From NCBI GenBank assembly GCA_046345315.1, contig JBKDKA010000157.1, forward strand, positions 1 to 64,000: a DNA stretch of 64,000 nt. Direction: 5' to 3'. Positions 51,747 through 61,103 of the stretch are shown piece by piece (within the stretch, counting starts at the first letter, position 1; the number at the start of each line of letters is the position of its first letter). The notes below the pieces were generated by a model. That model was given only the letters and a program-made list of their open reading frames with translations, was not told where the DNA came from and did no database searches. Origin of the DNA: F1-80-MAGs062 sp046345315 (GTDB lineage Bacteria; Planctomycetota; Planctomycetia; Planctomycetales; Planctomycetaceae). Both the position numbers and the translations under genes were made by a program.

Positions 51747-53041
51747 GTGTTGTTTTCATTCCTGATCGGAACATTGAATGCCCGACGACGAAGAACGGTG
51801 TCTTCATACTGCCGCACCTCCTGAAGCCAGTTGATGCCGACGGGGACGTTCTTCCGAAGGCAGTAGTAGTCCCAGACCGCGCCCACTGGCAGTGACTTCT
51901 GTTCTTCAAGAACTGCCAGTCTGGATGTGAAATCTCCTTCGTTTTCGCAGGCCCGCAGCCGGTCCAATGGCTCAAGCAATGCGGTGAGAAGTGCACGTAG
52001 TACACTTCGTGTTCCGATGACCCAGGCCGCGATTCGATTGATGCTGGCATCGAAGAAATCCAGCCCGATACTGACACGAGACAGAAATCGGCCGCGAACA
52101 ATCTCCTGAGCAATGGCAGTGACTTCGTCTGTCAATGTCACAACATGGTCACTGTCCCAGCGAATGCCGCGGCTGATGTGGAGCAGTACGCGGTCGACGT
52201 ACTGAAGCACGGAAGAGATCTTGTCTGAAATCTGTTCCGTTGGATGAAAATGTCCGGAATCCAGACACAGAATCTTTCCGCGAGTGATTGCGTAGCCGAG
52301 ATAAAATTCATGAGATCCGGCAACATAACTTTCTGACCCGAGGCCGAAGAGCTTGCATTCGACAGCGTCTCCGATGTGCTCCGCAGGCAGCTTTTCGGAG
52401 AAGACGGTGTCGAGGGATTCAAGGAGCCGGCGCCGTGGAGCAACTCGGTCGACGGGAAGATCCTTGAAACCGTCCGGGATCCAGACATTATTAATGCAGG
52501 GAGAATTCTGTGCTCTTCCCATGGAGGCGGCGATTCTTCGGCAGGCGATTCCGTGTTCCGTCCAGAATTGACGAATGCCCGGATCCGGATGAGCGAGTGT
52601 CCAGCCATCTCTCGCCTTTGGATGACCGAAGAAGGTCGGATTGAAGTCCAGGCCGGCAGTATGCTCTGCTGCCCATTCCACCCAGCCACGGAAATGCTCC
52701 GGATGCAGCTCATTTCTCTCGACAGCAACACCACCGGTTTCCGCATAACTGGCGTGAAGGTTCAGTCGATGCCGACCGGGAATACACGAGTAGGCTTTGC
52801 TGAGATCACTCCGCAGTTCCTCGACCGTTCTTGCCCGTCCTGGGTAAGAACCCGTCACGGCAAGCCCACCGCCGATTGCTTCATCGGCATTCTCGAAGCC
52901 CGCAACATCATCACCCTGCCAACAGTGAAGTGAAACCGGAACAGACTCAAGGACTCTCAGCGCCTCTTCCGCATCGACACCCCATTCTGCATATTGTTCC
53001 TGGGCGGCCTTCCATGCAGTTTCGATCTTTGCATCCAGCAT
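51743..53041 (-). CDS. rhaA: L-rhamnose isomerase
   Basis: The product has 432 residues (E. coli RhaA about 419). It contains VPVSLHCWQGDDVAGFE, GRHRLNLHASYAE, WIPDGFKDLPVDR, the metal-binding region LDSGHFHPTEQISDKISS and RWDSDHVVTLTDE, all matching RhaA. The enzyme converts L-rhamnose to L-rhamnulose. The ATG is close to the ABC genes (4-base overlap downstream) and the oxidoreductase gene lies 84 bases upstream. No rhamnulokinase or aldolase gene is in the window. Confidence 0.93.
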   Translation of the reverse strand: MLDAKIETAWKAAQEQYAEWGVDAEEALRVLESVPVSLHCWQGDDVAGFENADEAIGGGLAVTGSYPGRARTVEELRSDLSKAYSCIPGRHRLNLHASYAETGGVAVERNELHPEHFRGWVEWAAEHTAGLDFNPTFFGHPKARDGWTLAHPDPGIRQFWTEHGIACRRIAASMGRAQNSPCINNVWIPDGFKDLPVDRVAPRRRLLESLDTVFSEKLPAEHIGDAVECKLFGLGSESYVAGSHEFYLGYAITRGKILCLDSGHFHPTEQISDKISSVLQYVDRVLLHISRGIRWDSDHVVTLTDEVTAIAQEIVRGRFLSRVSIGLDFFDASINRIAAWVIGTRSVLRALLTALLEPLDRLRACENEGDFTSRLAVLEEQKSLPVGAVWDYYCLRKNVPVGINWLQEVRQYEDTVLRRRAFNVPIRNENNT

Positions 53042-53125
53042 CGGAGCCTCGTCTGTTCCAGTGTCTGTCTGAGAGTAGTTGTGCTGGTCGTGACAACACG
53101 CGTTTCAGCCTGAATCCCGGGAACC

Positions 53126-54586
53126 TCACACTGACGCAGCATCGGGAATCTCGAAGCCTGCTCGATTGTCGTCCTTCAGGAGTGCGTCAGCTGCCTCAGA
53201 AAATTCCCCGGTATGCTTCTCGGTGGATGGATCGAATGTCAGCCACGGTCCGACAGTGTACTCAGCTCCATCCTCCGGAATGCCGACGCCGTCCTTCATG
53301 ATTGCGTGAAGCTTCTGGAAGTGCTCCGCTGCATCTCGATTATCTCCGAAAGCGCCCGCGCGACTGTTGAACGGGACCTTCGTTCCAAGCCTCCACGAAT
53401 TGTTCATCAGGTGTCCGAGCACGCAGCCGTAGTGAGCGTCGAGCGCATTGCCGTTGGCCATTTCCGGCTTTCCTTCCCGGCAAGCTGCGGCAAAGCTTCC
53501 CCAGTTGCCTCCGGGAGTCACCTTGCCGTCGGGCAGATCCAGCGGTTCACCGGTTGAGCTGCCCGAAGGATAGTACATCCCCTGAATGATTCGCCCGCCA
53601 TCTTCGAAATAGTATTCATTCTCCACCTGCTTTTGATAACCCTCATAATTGACGTTCCGCACATTGAAGAATACCTGCTGACCATTCGGATACTCAGCAA
53701 CGGCCATCATGGTGTTGGGAGTCTCGCCCTGATCATTCCACTGGAAACGCCCACCGATCGCCATGACGCGCACAGGGTGTGTCTGATCTTTGTCGAGGGC
53801 CCATCGTGCGATATCGAGCTGGTGCGTTCCCTGATTGTTGAGGTCCCCGTTGCCGGTCTTCCAGAACCAATGCCAGTTATAATGCACATAGTTTGGATGA
53901 AATTCGTCGATCGCGGCCGGGCCTCTCCACAGATCCCAGTCGAGTTCTGATGGTGGTGCTGAAACAGGTTTCTGTCCGATACTTCCTCGCGGTTTACAAC
54001 AGTAACCATAGGAGATTTTCAGACGCCCGAAACGACCAGCCTGAATAGCTTCGTGCAGTCCGGCGATTTTCGCACTGCTGCGATTCTGAGTCCCGTGCTG
54101 AACCACAACGCCGTATTTCTGTTGCGCAGCGACAGCCACGCGTCCCTCCGCCACGTCGTGGCTCATTGGCTTCTCGACGTACACATGCTTTCCAGCCTGA
54201 GCACCCCAGATGGTCATCAGTGAATGCCAGTGATTCGGCGTCGCAACGGAAATTGCATCAACCGTTTTGTCTTCCAGAACACGACGAACATCATTGACCG
54301 CTTTGCATCGAAACTGTCCTTCGATCTTTGATTCCAGCTGCTTCATCCGGTTTGCCAGCACCGTAGTGTCAGGATCCGCTAGGTATGCGATCTCCACATC
54401 GGGCTGTTTCAGCCATCCGTCGATGTGACTACTGCCGCGTCCATTGACGCCGATCACAGCGACACGAAGTCGGCGAGATGCACCGTCTATGTTGCCAGAG
54501 GCTCGCGTGCCGGTGAGCAGAAGTGATGTCCCGGCTGCTGCAGAACAAAGAAAACTGCGACGTGTTGCTGAAAGGCGAGATCTCAT
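53126..54586 (-). CDS. Gfo/Idh/MocA oxidoreductase, exported by Tat
   Basis: The product has 486 residues. The N-terminus has a twin-arginine signal (SATRRSFLCSAAAGTSLLLTG). The NAD(P)-binding part begins RVAVIGVNGRGSSHIDGW and includes VEIAYLADPD, AISVATPNHWHSLMTIWGAQ and KHVYVEKPMSHD. The second domain includes WHWFWKTGNGDLNNQGTHQLDIARWAL and GMYYPSGSSTGEPLDLPDG. Exported members of this family are frequent in planctomycetes and act on sugars or polysaccharides, though with unknown substrate. It is between rhaA and the FG-GAP genes. Confidence 0.9.
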   Translation of the reverse strand: MRSRLSATRRSFLCSAAAGTSLLLTGTRASGNIDGASRRLRVAVIGVNGRGSSHIDGWLKQPDVEIAYLADPDTTVLANRMKQLESKIEGQFRCKAVNDVRRVLEDKTVDAISVATPNHWHSLMTIWGAQAGKHVYVEKPMSHDVAEGRVAVAAQQKYGVVVQHGTQNRSSAKIAGLHEAIQAGRFGRLKISYGYCCKPRGSIGQKPVSAPPSELDWDLWRGPAAIDEFHPNYVHYNWHWFWKTGNGDLNNQGTHQLDIARWALDKDQTHPVRVMAIGGRFQWNDQGETPNTMMAVAEYPNGQQVFFNVRNVNYEGYQKQVENEYYFEDGGRIIQGMYYPSGSSTGEPLDLPDGKVTPGGNWGSFAAACREGKPEMANGNALDAHYGCVLGHLMNNSWRLGTKVPFNSRAGAFGDNRDAAEHFQKLHAIMKDGVGIPEDGAEYTVGPWLTFDPSTEKHTGEFSEAADALLKDDNRAGFEIPDAASV

Positions 54587-54589
54587 GAA

Positions 54590-56677
54590 TCATCTCTCTG
54601 TCTGAAGGGGCCGGTGGGGATTTCGAAGATAATAGAAACGTCCGTCTTCAGCCCCGCCAAGAAAATCCGGAACCTGATCACCATTAAAGTCCACCGTCGT
54701 CGGGCTGACGTCGTGGCCTTCGATATTCTGACTGACGAGCAGACCTCTGTCATTCAGAAAGACATGCTCGGAATCAAAACTCGTCTGTCGCAGGAAAACA
54801 GCATTCGCTGCATTGCACAGGATGTCCGGAAGTCCGTCCTGATCCCAGTCTGTCACTGTCAGCTTTCGACGACCGCTCTTTCCGGCGATTCCATTATTGA
54901 GTCGGACCAGCCCCGGTTTCGAATCGATGACATTGTGTCGGCTGCCTGTGACTGAAAAATTCTCTCCCCGGAAGATTCTTCGAGGAGCCTTCAGCTTCAG
55001 AATGCCATCGATTTTCGCTCGTTCAAAATACGCCAGATAACCTTCGTGATCGAGCATGATCAGGTCGATGAGCTGATCATGATTCCAGTCGAAAGCCACC
55101 GGAGTTGTTCGCCACTGAGTCAGCAGCTGACGTCCTTCAGGTTTCATCCAGCCATAGCTGAGCTCCGGCTGAGCCTCTTCCCACTCCACTTCCACAGGTG
55201 CAGCCTCCGCGAACCGGGGTTCCTTCGGTGTGCCTTCATTGCGATACCAGTGGACCTTTCCGAGAATGGAGCTGACGATCATGTCTCGACGGCCATCGGA
55301 ATCCCAGTCAGCGACCGAGAGTGTTGTGTAACCCCATTTGGCTTCGCAGGGACCCTGAATGCTGCCGTTCGGTCCGGCCTGAATCCGAATCGTCCTGCCA
55401 CCGGCCTGAATTTTCTCCGGGGCGGCCCAGACGGGAGTTTCCACTCCGGGACCGCTGAGGTTTCTGAAGAGCTCGATGTAACCGGCCGTATTTCCGGAAA
55501 CAATGTCGTCATCGCCGTCGCCATCCCAGTCACAGCCGACCGGAGTTGCCAGTGCGCCGCACTTGAGGTCCTCGGCTTCCTGCTGAAAGTATACGGGTGG
55601 CAGGAAGACCGGTGTCCCGTCTTCAGACTGCTTTCCTGTGTGTTCAATGAAGGCAACGCGTCCGTCTTCGTCGCCGCAGATCAAGTCCTGATCGCCGTCC
55701 TGATCCCAGTCAATCGCCGTGGGGGTGATCATCTGCAGGTCCATTCGGAGCTGATGACCATCTGCCGTGCGAAGTCGAATGCCCTCGGAGTATGCGGGTT
55801 GATTGCGTGTTCCGACATTTCGGAAGTACGTGAAGCTGTCGAGGAACTCTCCGCAGAGCAGATCGAGGTCGCTATCTCCGTCAAAGTCGGCAAAATTGGG
55901 TGAGGGCCATCCAAAGACTTCGACAGGATTTGCGGATGCCAGCACCTTGATCGGAGATTCGTAATTCGGTTTGTCGTCCGTTCCGGTATTCCGAGCGAGA
56001 TATACGAAACCTCGAAGCGGTCCATTCGTCCATTCACCCTGCGAGTTCCACGCGTTGTCCCATCCGTAATCCGTCCAGTCTCCGACTCCGATGATGAGAT
56101 CCTGCAGACCATTACCGTCGTAGTCGACAGACCGCCACATGTTCGCTCGAACTTTGTTCGGATGAATATTCGCCGGCAGCGGCAGTGCGACCGGCTGTTC
56201 AAGTCCGGAATGCAGAAAGTCGGGATAGATCATTCCCGGAGTCATGACGACTGGTTTACCGTCGACGTAGCTCACCTGCGTGTTCTGTAACCCGCGACTG
56301 ATTCGTCGAGCTTTTCGAAAGATCGGCGCTGGAGTCACCTTGCCTGACTCCGAAGGGTTCTCAAAAAAATAGACGCCGTTGTAGGGTTTGTCCGGACAGT
56401 TCACGACGAGGTCCAGGTCGCCGTCGTGATCGAAATCCATCGGAAGCGGCCACGCCCAGAGTCCAACACCGAGATCCGTTACCAGCCCGGGATTGTTGTA
56501 CTGAAGGCGAGTCAGTGCAGGGGAATCCTGCGATCTGCACGGTACCGACACGAGAAACAGGAACACTGCAATCAGAGCGATCGTCAGCGAAGATCCATCG
56601 AGCTGCATGGGCGTGTATGTTCTGGGCAACATCGCAGCAATGTGCCGGGCGTTCACACCATCAGAAGACTTGCTCAT
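54590..56677 (-). CDS. FG-GAP/VCBS repeat exported protein
   Basis: From ATG 56677, which overlaps the stop of the upstream gene (ATGA), the product has 695 residues. A signal-like segment (LTIALIAVFLFLVSVPC) is followed by seven or more repeats of the DxDxDGxxDL type (MDFDHDGDLDLVV, VDYDGNGLQDLIIG, ADFDGDSDLDLLCG, IDWDQDGDQDLICG, CDWDGDGDDDIVSG, ADWDSDGRRDMIVS, TDWDQDGLPDILC, VDFNGDQVPDFLGG). Such calcium-binding blades form an integrin-like beta-propeller. The function is unknown, perhaps polysaccharide binding or cleavage. It lies three bases before the oxidoreductase ATG. Confidence 0.88.
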   Translation of the reverse strand: MSKSSDGVNARHIAAMLPRTYTPMQLDGSSLTIALIAVFLFLVSVPCRSQDSPALTRLQYNNPGLVTDLGVGLWAWPLPMDFDHDGDLDLVVNCPDKPYNGVYFFENPSESGKVTPAPIFRKARRISRGLQNTQVSYVDGKPVVMTPGMIYPDFLHSGLEQPVALPLPANIHPNKVRANMWRSVDYDGNGLQDLIIGVGDWTDYGWDNAWNSQGEWTNGPLRGFVYLARNTGTDDKPNYESPIKVLASANPVEVFGWPSPNFADFDGDSDLDLLCGEFLDSFTYFRNVGTRNQPAYSEGIRLRTADGHQLRMDLQMITPTAIDWDQDGDQDLICGDEDGRVAFIEHTGKQSEDGTPVFLPPVYFQQEAEDLKCGALATPVGCDWDGDGDDDIVSGNTAGYIELFRNLSGPGVETPVWAAPEKIQAGGRTIRIQAGPNGSIQGPCEAKWGYTTLSVADWDSDGRRDMIVSSILGKVHWYRNEGTPKEPRFAEAAPVEVEWEEAQPELSYGWMKPEGRQLLTQWRTTPVAFDWNHDQLIDLIMLDHEGYLAYFERAKIDGILKLKAPRRIFRGENFSVTGSRHNVIDSKPGLVRLNNGIAGKSGRRKLTVTDWDQDGLPDILCNAANAVFLRQTSFDSEHVFLNDRGLLVSQNIEGHDVSPTTVDFNGDQVPDFLGGAEDGRFYYLRNPHRPLQTER

Positions 56678-58902
56678 TTCAGTCGCTCCTTCAGCCACGA
56701 GTAAGCTTCTTCGCGAATCGGGATCGGGAAATCATGCCCGCAGTCAGGATACCGGCCTACGAGTGTGTTTTGTGTCTGACCGTAGATGGCATACGCCTTG
56801 AGAGCTTCGTCCATCACCTTCTGCACTCCGGTATTTTCGAAGTTATCGTCCTTCAACGGCGCATTCACGAAGATGGCTCTCGGCGATATCGCGGCCAGAA
56901 CTTCGTAAAAGTCGAACGGGACTTTGTCGGGGCTGTTCTGATACACATCTCGGATGTGAGGCATGTATCGATCGCTCGTCCAGCCAGCGAGGTTGCCACC
57001 GTAGTAATGGTGAAAAGCGGTAAAACCACAGCTGGTCACTGCAGCTCGAATGCGCGTATCGAACGCTGCCGTGAAGAGCGTGTTGTGACCTCCGAGGGAA
57101 TGCCCGATGCATCCGATGCGATCGGAGTCTACCTGATCCAGTGTCTCCAGCAGGTCGATGGCTCGAATATTGTTCCAGATGGCCTTCATCGATCCGCTTG
57201 CGTAATCTTTTCCCTGAGTTCGGAAGTCATACGCATAGTCTCCGAATGACGGATAGTCGGGAACGATACAGACGAAACCACGTTGTGCCAGTTCATGAGC
57301 GTAGTGAAGATTCGGCAGGCCGCCGAGTCCTGCCGGTTCACCCTTGCCGATTCCGGTTGTCTGGTGGAGGCAGAGCATTGCCGGGCCACGACCTTCCAGC
57401 GACCGGGGGATCAGAAGCCAGGCGGGAACACGATCTCCCGGTTCGGAGGCAAATGAGATTCGCTTTCGATGGTAATGCTCGGTTGTCTCTTCTGATTCAA
57501 CGACCATGTCCAGCGGAACACGGCGTTCCGGGCTGGGAAGCTGCCCCATCGCCTCCGACATTCCTGACAGGATCTGATGACGTCGCGTCGCCATTTCGAA
57601 TGGAGTTGTAACGGGCTGAGGATTCCCGGAGTGATCCTTGAAAAACAGAATGTTCTGATGGTCCGACAAGGGAGTTGAGTCAATCAGTTTGATCCCGTCG
57701 GCTTCTGGAGTGCTTTGACTATCTGCAGTCTCTGCTTTTTCCGCCTGCGTGTCCGGAAGTCGAAGGTTCTCAAGCCAGTTCAGTCCGCAGCGGTCTGAGA
57801 CGATCAGGTCGATGTCGCCGTCGCTGTCGACGTCTTCTGCTTTGGGGTCCAGTCCGAATCCGATATTTCCACCGAGATGGATCAGGTGGCGTCGCCATGT
57901 CAGTGTTTTGGGAACGAATTCGAATGAGTAACTGATCAGTGGGTCATATTCTCCCGGATCTTTGCCATCGTGTCCGAGCCAGCGTTTGCCCGCAATCAGT
58001 TCCGGCTTGCCGTCACCAGTCAGGTCGGCGAACAGCAGACTGTGTGCCTGAGACCAGGATGTGTCGATCGCATGCCGTTTCCATGTTCGAGCTCCGGATT
58101 CTGATTTCGTCTGTTCAAGCCAGTGAATTCCGATCTTATGACCGCGACCCCAGAGGATATCCGCATCACCATCCTGGTCAAAATCGTGGACCACCATCGG
58201 AACTGAAGCGTCTCTCTCAATCTGGAATTCATCGTGAAAGATCCATCGACCGGTGCGGCGGTCTTCCGGCGCTTCAGCCCATCCGAATCGTCCGACGAGG
58301 TCTGCGCGACGATCGCCGTTCACATCGCCACCACCAATACCGTGCCCCGCGAGTTGCTCGGGAAGTGGATATCGAGTCCATACGACGGGATCTCCCGGGC
58401 TGAATCTCCACCAGGCTGCGAATTTGATTCCGTTTGGCAGAATGTCGAGGACTCCGTCGCCATCGACATCAAAGAGCCGACCTGTTTCCATGGCACCTGG
58501 TTCGGCGATGACGTGGCGTTCCCATGGAACAGATTCGCTCAGATTCATCGGGCCGGGATTCTGCACCCAGTACAGAGACTGACTGCGATAATTGGCACTG
58601 ACAAGATCAGTAAATCCGTCGCCATTGACATCCACCGGCAGACTGGAGTAATCATCGAATCGGCCCCGAATCTGCTCGACGGTTCGCAGCGGATGCTTTT
58701 TCCAGTCAGGGGCTTCATACCACGAGTCACCGGAAATGATGTCTCGGCGGCCGTCTGCATTCACGTCCATGACAGAACATGAGTCAAACTTTGAGTCTGC
58801 GTTGATCTGATGTGGTCGGAAACGGAGAGTCACCTCTTCCGAACGAAGCTCTGTGAACTGAAGCAGGAGAACAGGAATCAGCAGCACTCGAATGGAATTC
58901 AT
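56674..58902 (-). CDS. FG-GAP beta-propeller fused to alpha/beta hydrolase
   Basis: The product has 742 residues with a signal peptide (RVLLIPVLLLQFTELRS). The N-terminal 350 residues are FG-GAP blades (VMDVNADGRRDIISG, VDVNGDGFTDLVSA, DVDGDGVLDILPN, DVNGDRRADLVG, DFDQDGDADILWG, DVDSDGDIDLIVSD). After a linker (about 365-415) the hydrolase begins: GPAMLCLHQTTGIGKGEPAG, VCIVPDYPSFGDY, and GCIGHSLGGHNTLF with the Ser nucleophile; acid (APLKDDNF) and His (YPDCGHDFP) follow. An esterase tethered to a propeller is a plausible polysaccharide deacetylase. It opens the - strand carbohydrate operon as seen in this window. Confidence 0.88.
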   Translation of the reverse strand: MNSIRVLLIPVLLLQFTELRSEEVTLRFRPHQINADSKFDSCSVMDVNADGRRDIISGDSWYEAPDWKKHPLRTVEQIRGRFDDYSSLPVDVNGDGFTDLVSANYRSQSLYWVQNPGPMNLSESVPWERHVIAEPGAMETGRLFDVDGDGVLDILPNGIKFAAWWRFSPGDPVVWTRYPLPEQLAGHGIGGGDVNGDRRADLVGRFGWAEAPEDRRTGRWIFHDEFQIERDASVPMVVHDFDQDGDADILWGRGHKIGIHWLEQTKSESGARTWKRHAIDTSWSQAHSLLFADLTGDGKPELIAGKRWLGHDGKDPGEYDPLISYSFEFVPKTLTWRRHLIHLGGNIGFGLDPKAEDVDSDGDIDLIVSDRCGLNWLENLRLPDTQAEKAETADSQSTPEADGIKLIDSTPLSDHQNILFFKDHSGNPQPVTTPFEMATRRHQILSGMSEAMGQLPSPERRVPLDMVVESEETTEHYHRKRISFASEPGDRVPAWLLIPRSLEGRGPAMLCLHQTTGIGKGEPAGLGGLPNLHYAHELAQRGFVCIVPDYPSFGDYAYDFRTQGKDYASGSMKAIWNNIRAIDLLETLDQVDSDRIGCIGHSLGGHNTLFTAAFDTRIRAAVTSCGFTAFHHYYGGNLAGWTSDRYMPHIRDVYQNSPDKVPFDFYEVLAAISPRAIFVNAPLKDDNFENTGVQKVMDEALKAYAIYGQTQNTLVGRYPDCGHDFPIPIREEAYSWLKERLK

Positions 58903-58974
58903 CAGTCACACCTCAGGTTTGCTTCGGTCTGCGTTCATCAGATCAGATAACAGGAATTATTTGTCCGGCTCCGT

Positions 58975-60951
58975 TCATCCCAGTCGACCAAACTGCTGAT
59001 CAAGCATTTCACGAGTCAGCATCATGGATGTCGGACGACCGTGGGGACAATGATGGGAATCGTTCACAAGATGTCGCTGCCGCAGCAGTTCCTGCATTTC
59101 TTCCGGCGTCAGTCTCTGCCCGGCCTTGATCGCAGCTCGGCAGGACATAGTGTGAAGCATTCGGTCCAGCAGGTCACGACGAGTTGTTCGGCCGTCGGTC
59201 TGTTCGAGCTGTTCGGCAAGGTCTTTGACAATTCGAACAAGGTTGCCTTTCGGCAGAAGTGTCGGGTACGAAGTGAGAAGGATGGTGGTGCCTCCGAAGT
59301 CGTCCAGTTCAAACCCGATTTCCCGCATCAGATCCTGATACTCCAGCAAAACGGCCGCTTCTCTGGCACTGCATTCCACGGGGTCCGGTATCAGCAGTCG
59401 CTGTCTCTCCACGCTTCCGGAAAGAATTCTCTGTCGCAGATGTTCGTAAAGAATTCTCTCGTGCAGGGCATGCTGATCGATAATCTCAAGCCCATTGTTT
59501 CCGGCAACGACAAGATAGCAGTCGTGAATCTGTAATGCTCGGAAGTCAGCAGGTTCCGTCTGTGATACCTGAGTCGCGACATCCCAAGGCTGTTCTGCCG
59601 ATGGTGGACTTAATGGAGTTTCACCACCTGATGGTACTTCCCGGCGTTCTGATTCCGAATGATGTCCGTTAGTTCTGTTGAAGCTGAAGCTGGCTGTTTC
59701 CGGAGGATACGGACGAAACGGCGGAATCTCAGGATCTGTCCTGACAGAACTCGATGAGCGATCCGCGAGCGGTTGTGTGTCCGTCGGATCGCGTATGGGA
59801 TCGAGCGGCGTAATGCGTGGCGGCGAAATGGTGACCGCAGAACTGGCCCAGAGATCCAGCTCTGACTTGACTGGATTGGCAGCAGCGGCGTTAAGCCTTA
59901 TCGCCGGCGCAGAAGATGCCTGCGGGACATTCAGCGCACTTCGAAATTCCAGCTGCAGAAATTTTTCGCGAAGCGCATGCAGCGTCAGCCGATAAAGCAG
60001 CTGACTGTCCTGAAAACGGACTTCATGCTTCGTCGGATGGACATTGACGTCGGCCAGTGAGGGCGGCATTTCCAGAAACAGAAAACTGATCGGATAACGT
60101 CCGACCATCAGCAGGCCTCGGTAAGCCTCCTCGAGAGCATGCTGCAGACTGCGGTCATGGATGGCGCGTCCGTTCAGAAACAGGTACTGACACTTGCGAG
60201 TCGCTTTGCTTATGGATGGTTCACCAACGTAACCTCGCAGTCGGATCAGTCCGCCGTCAGGAAGTTCCGAGTCAGCCTGGATCGGGATCAGATGGTCGGC
60301 AACTTCGCCTCCGAAAAAACGGCGAATTCGTTCCAGCTGATTTCCGGATCCGGGAAGTTCGTACACCAGTTTTTCATTGTGTCTCAGTACAAGGTGCAGA
60401 CTCGGGTTGGCCAGAGCGATTCGAACGAAGTACTCGCTGATATGTCCGAATTCTGTGGAGGCCTTTCTGAGAAAGCGGCGACGCGCTGGTGTGTTGAAGA
60501 ACAGATTGTGGACTTCCATCACCGTGCCCTCGGGGCATCCGCACTCACGGTGCACAGTGATTTCCCCGCCATTGCACTTCAGTTCGCGTCCCGTTGACTC
60601 ACCCTGACGACGAGTGCGGATGTGAAATCGACTGACGGAGGCGATTGATGCGAGCGCCTCACCGCGAAATCCCAGGGAGCACACATGGTCGAGGTCTGCA
60701 TCTGAGCGAATCTTGCTGGTGGCGTGGCTGGTCACGGCGAGCAGCAGGTCGTCGGGATGAATTCCTTCTCCGTCATCAGAAATTCTGATGAGCTGCATTC
60801 CGCCATCCACGATGTCGACGACAATTCTTGTCGCCAGTGCGTCGACACTGTTCTCCAGCAGTTCCTTCACGACGCTTGCCGGTCGTTCGATCACCTCACC
60901 CGCAGCGATGCGATTGACGACATGAGGATCGAGTTGCTGGATTCGAGACAT
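58975..60951 (-). CDS. mutL: DNA mismatch repair protein MutL
   Basis: The product has 658 residues. The GHKL ATPase domain has VVNRIAAGEVIERPASVVKE, ENSVDA, DGEGI and GFRGEALASIASVS; the transducer follows with HPTKHEVRF. The C-terminal endonuclease domain is intact: DQHALHERILYE fits DQHA(X)2E(X)4E, with SCRAAIKAGQ and HHCPHGRPTSM for metal binding. So it is of the nicking MutL type, unlike E. coli MutL. A long variable linker lies between. MutS is not in the window. The gene stands alone between carbohydrate genes and an unknown membrane protein. Confidence 0.96.
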   Translation of the reverse strand: MSRIQQLDPHVVNRIAAGEVIERPASVVKELLENSVDALATRIVVDIVDGGMQLIRISDDGEGIHPDDLLLAVTSHATSKIRSDADLDHVCSLGFRGEALASIASVSRFHIRTRRQGESTGRELKCNGGEITVHRECGCPEGTVMEVHNLFFNTPARRRFLRKASTEFGHISEYFVRIALANPSLHLVLRHNEKLVYELPGSGNQLERIRRFFGGEVADHLIPIQADSELPDGGLIRLRGYVGEPSISKATRKCQYLFLNGRAIHDRSLQHALEEAYRGLLMVGRYPISFLFLEMPPSLADVNVHPTKHEVRFQDSQLLYRLTLHALREKFLQLEFRSALNVPQASSAPAIRLNAAAANPVKSELDLWASSAVTISPPRITPLDPIRDPTDTQPLADRSSSSVRTDPEIPPFRPYPPETASFSFNRTNGHHSESERREVPSGGETPLSPPSAEQPWDVATQVSQTEPADFRALQIHDCYLVVAGNNGLEIIDQHALHERILYEHLRQRILSGSVERQRLLIPDPVECSAREAAVLLEYQDLMREIGFELDDFGGTTILLTSYPTLLPKGNLVRIVKDLAEQLEQTDGRTTRRDLLDRMLHTMSCRAAIKAGQRLTPEEMQELLRQRHLVNDSHHCPHGRPTSMMLTREMLDQQFGRLG

Positions 60952-61103
60952 GCTGACACCAGTGTCATCTTCCGTCAGAGCGAAGAGCTGCTTAAGACGG
61001 GTTCAGAGGATTTCATTCGGAACGGTACGGATTTTCATCCCGGATTGTATGCGAAACCGTTCATCCTGTCGTGCCGGTGGAATTCGGAAGGGGCTGTGAT
61101 TGT

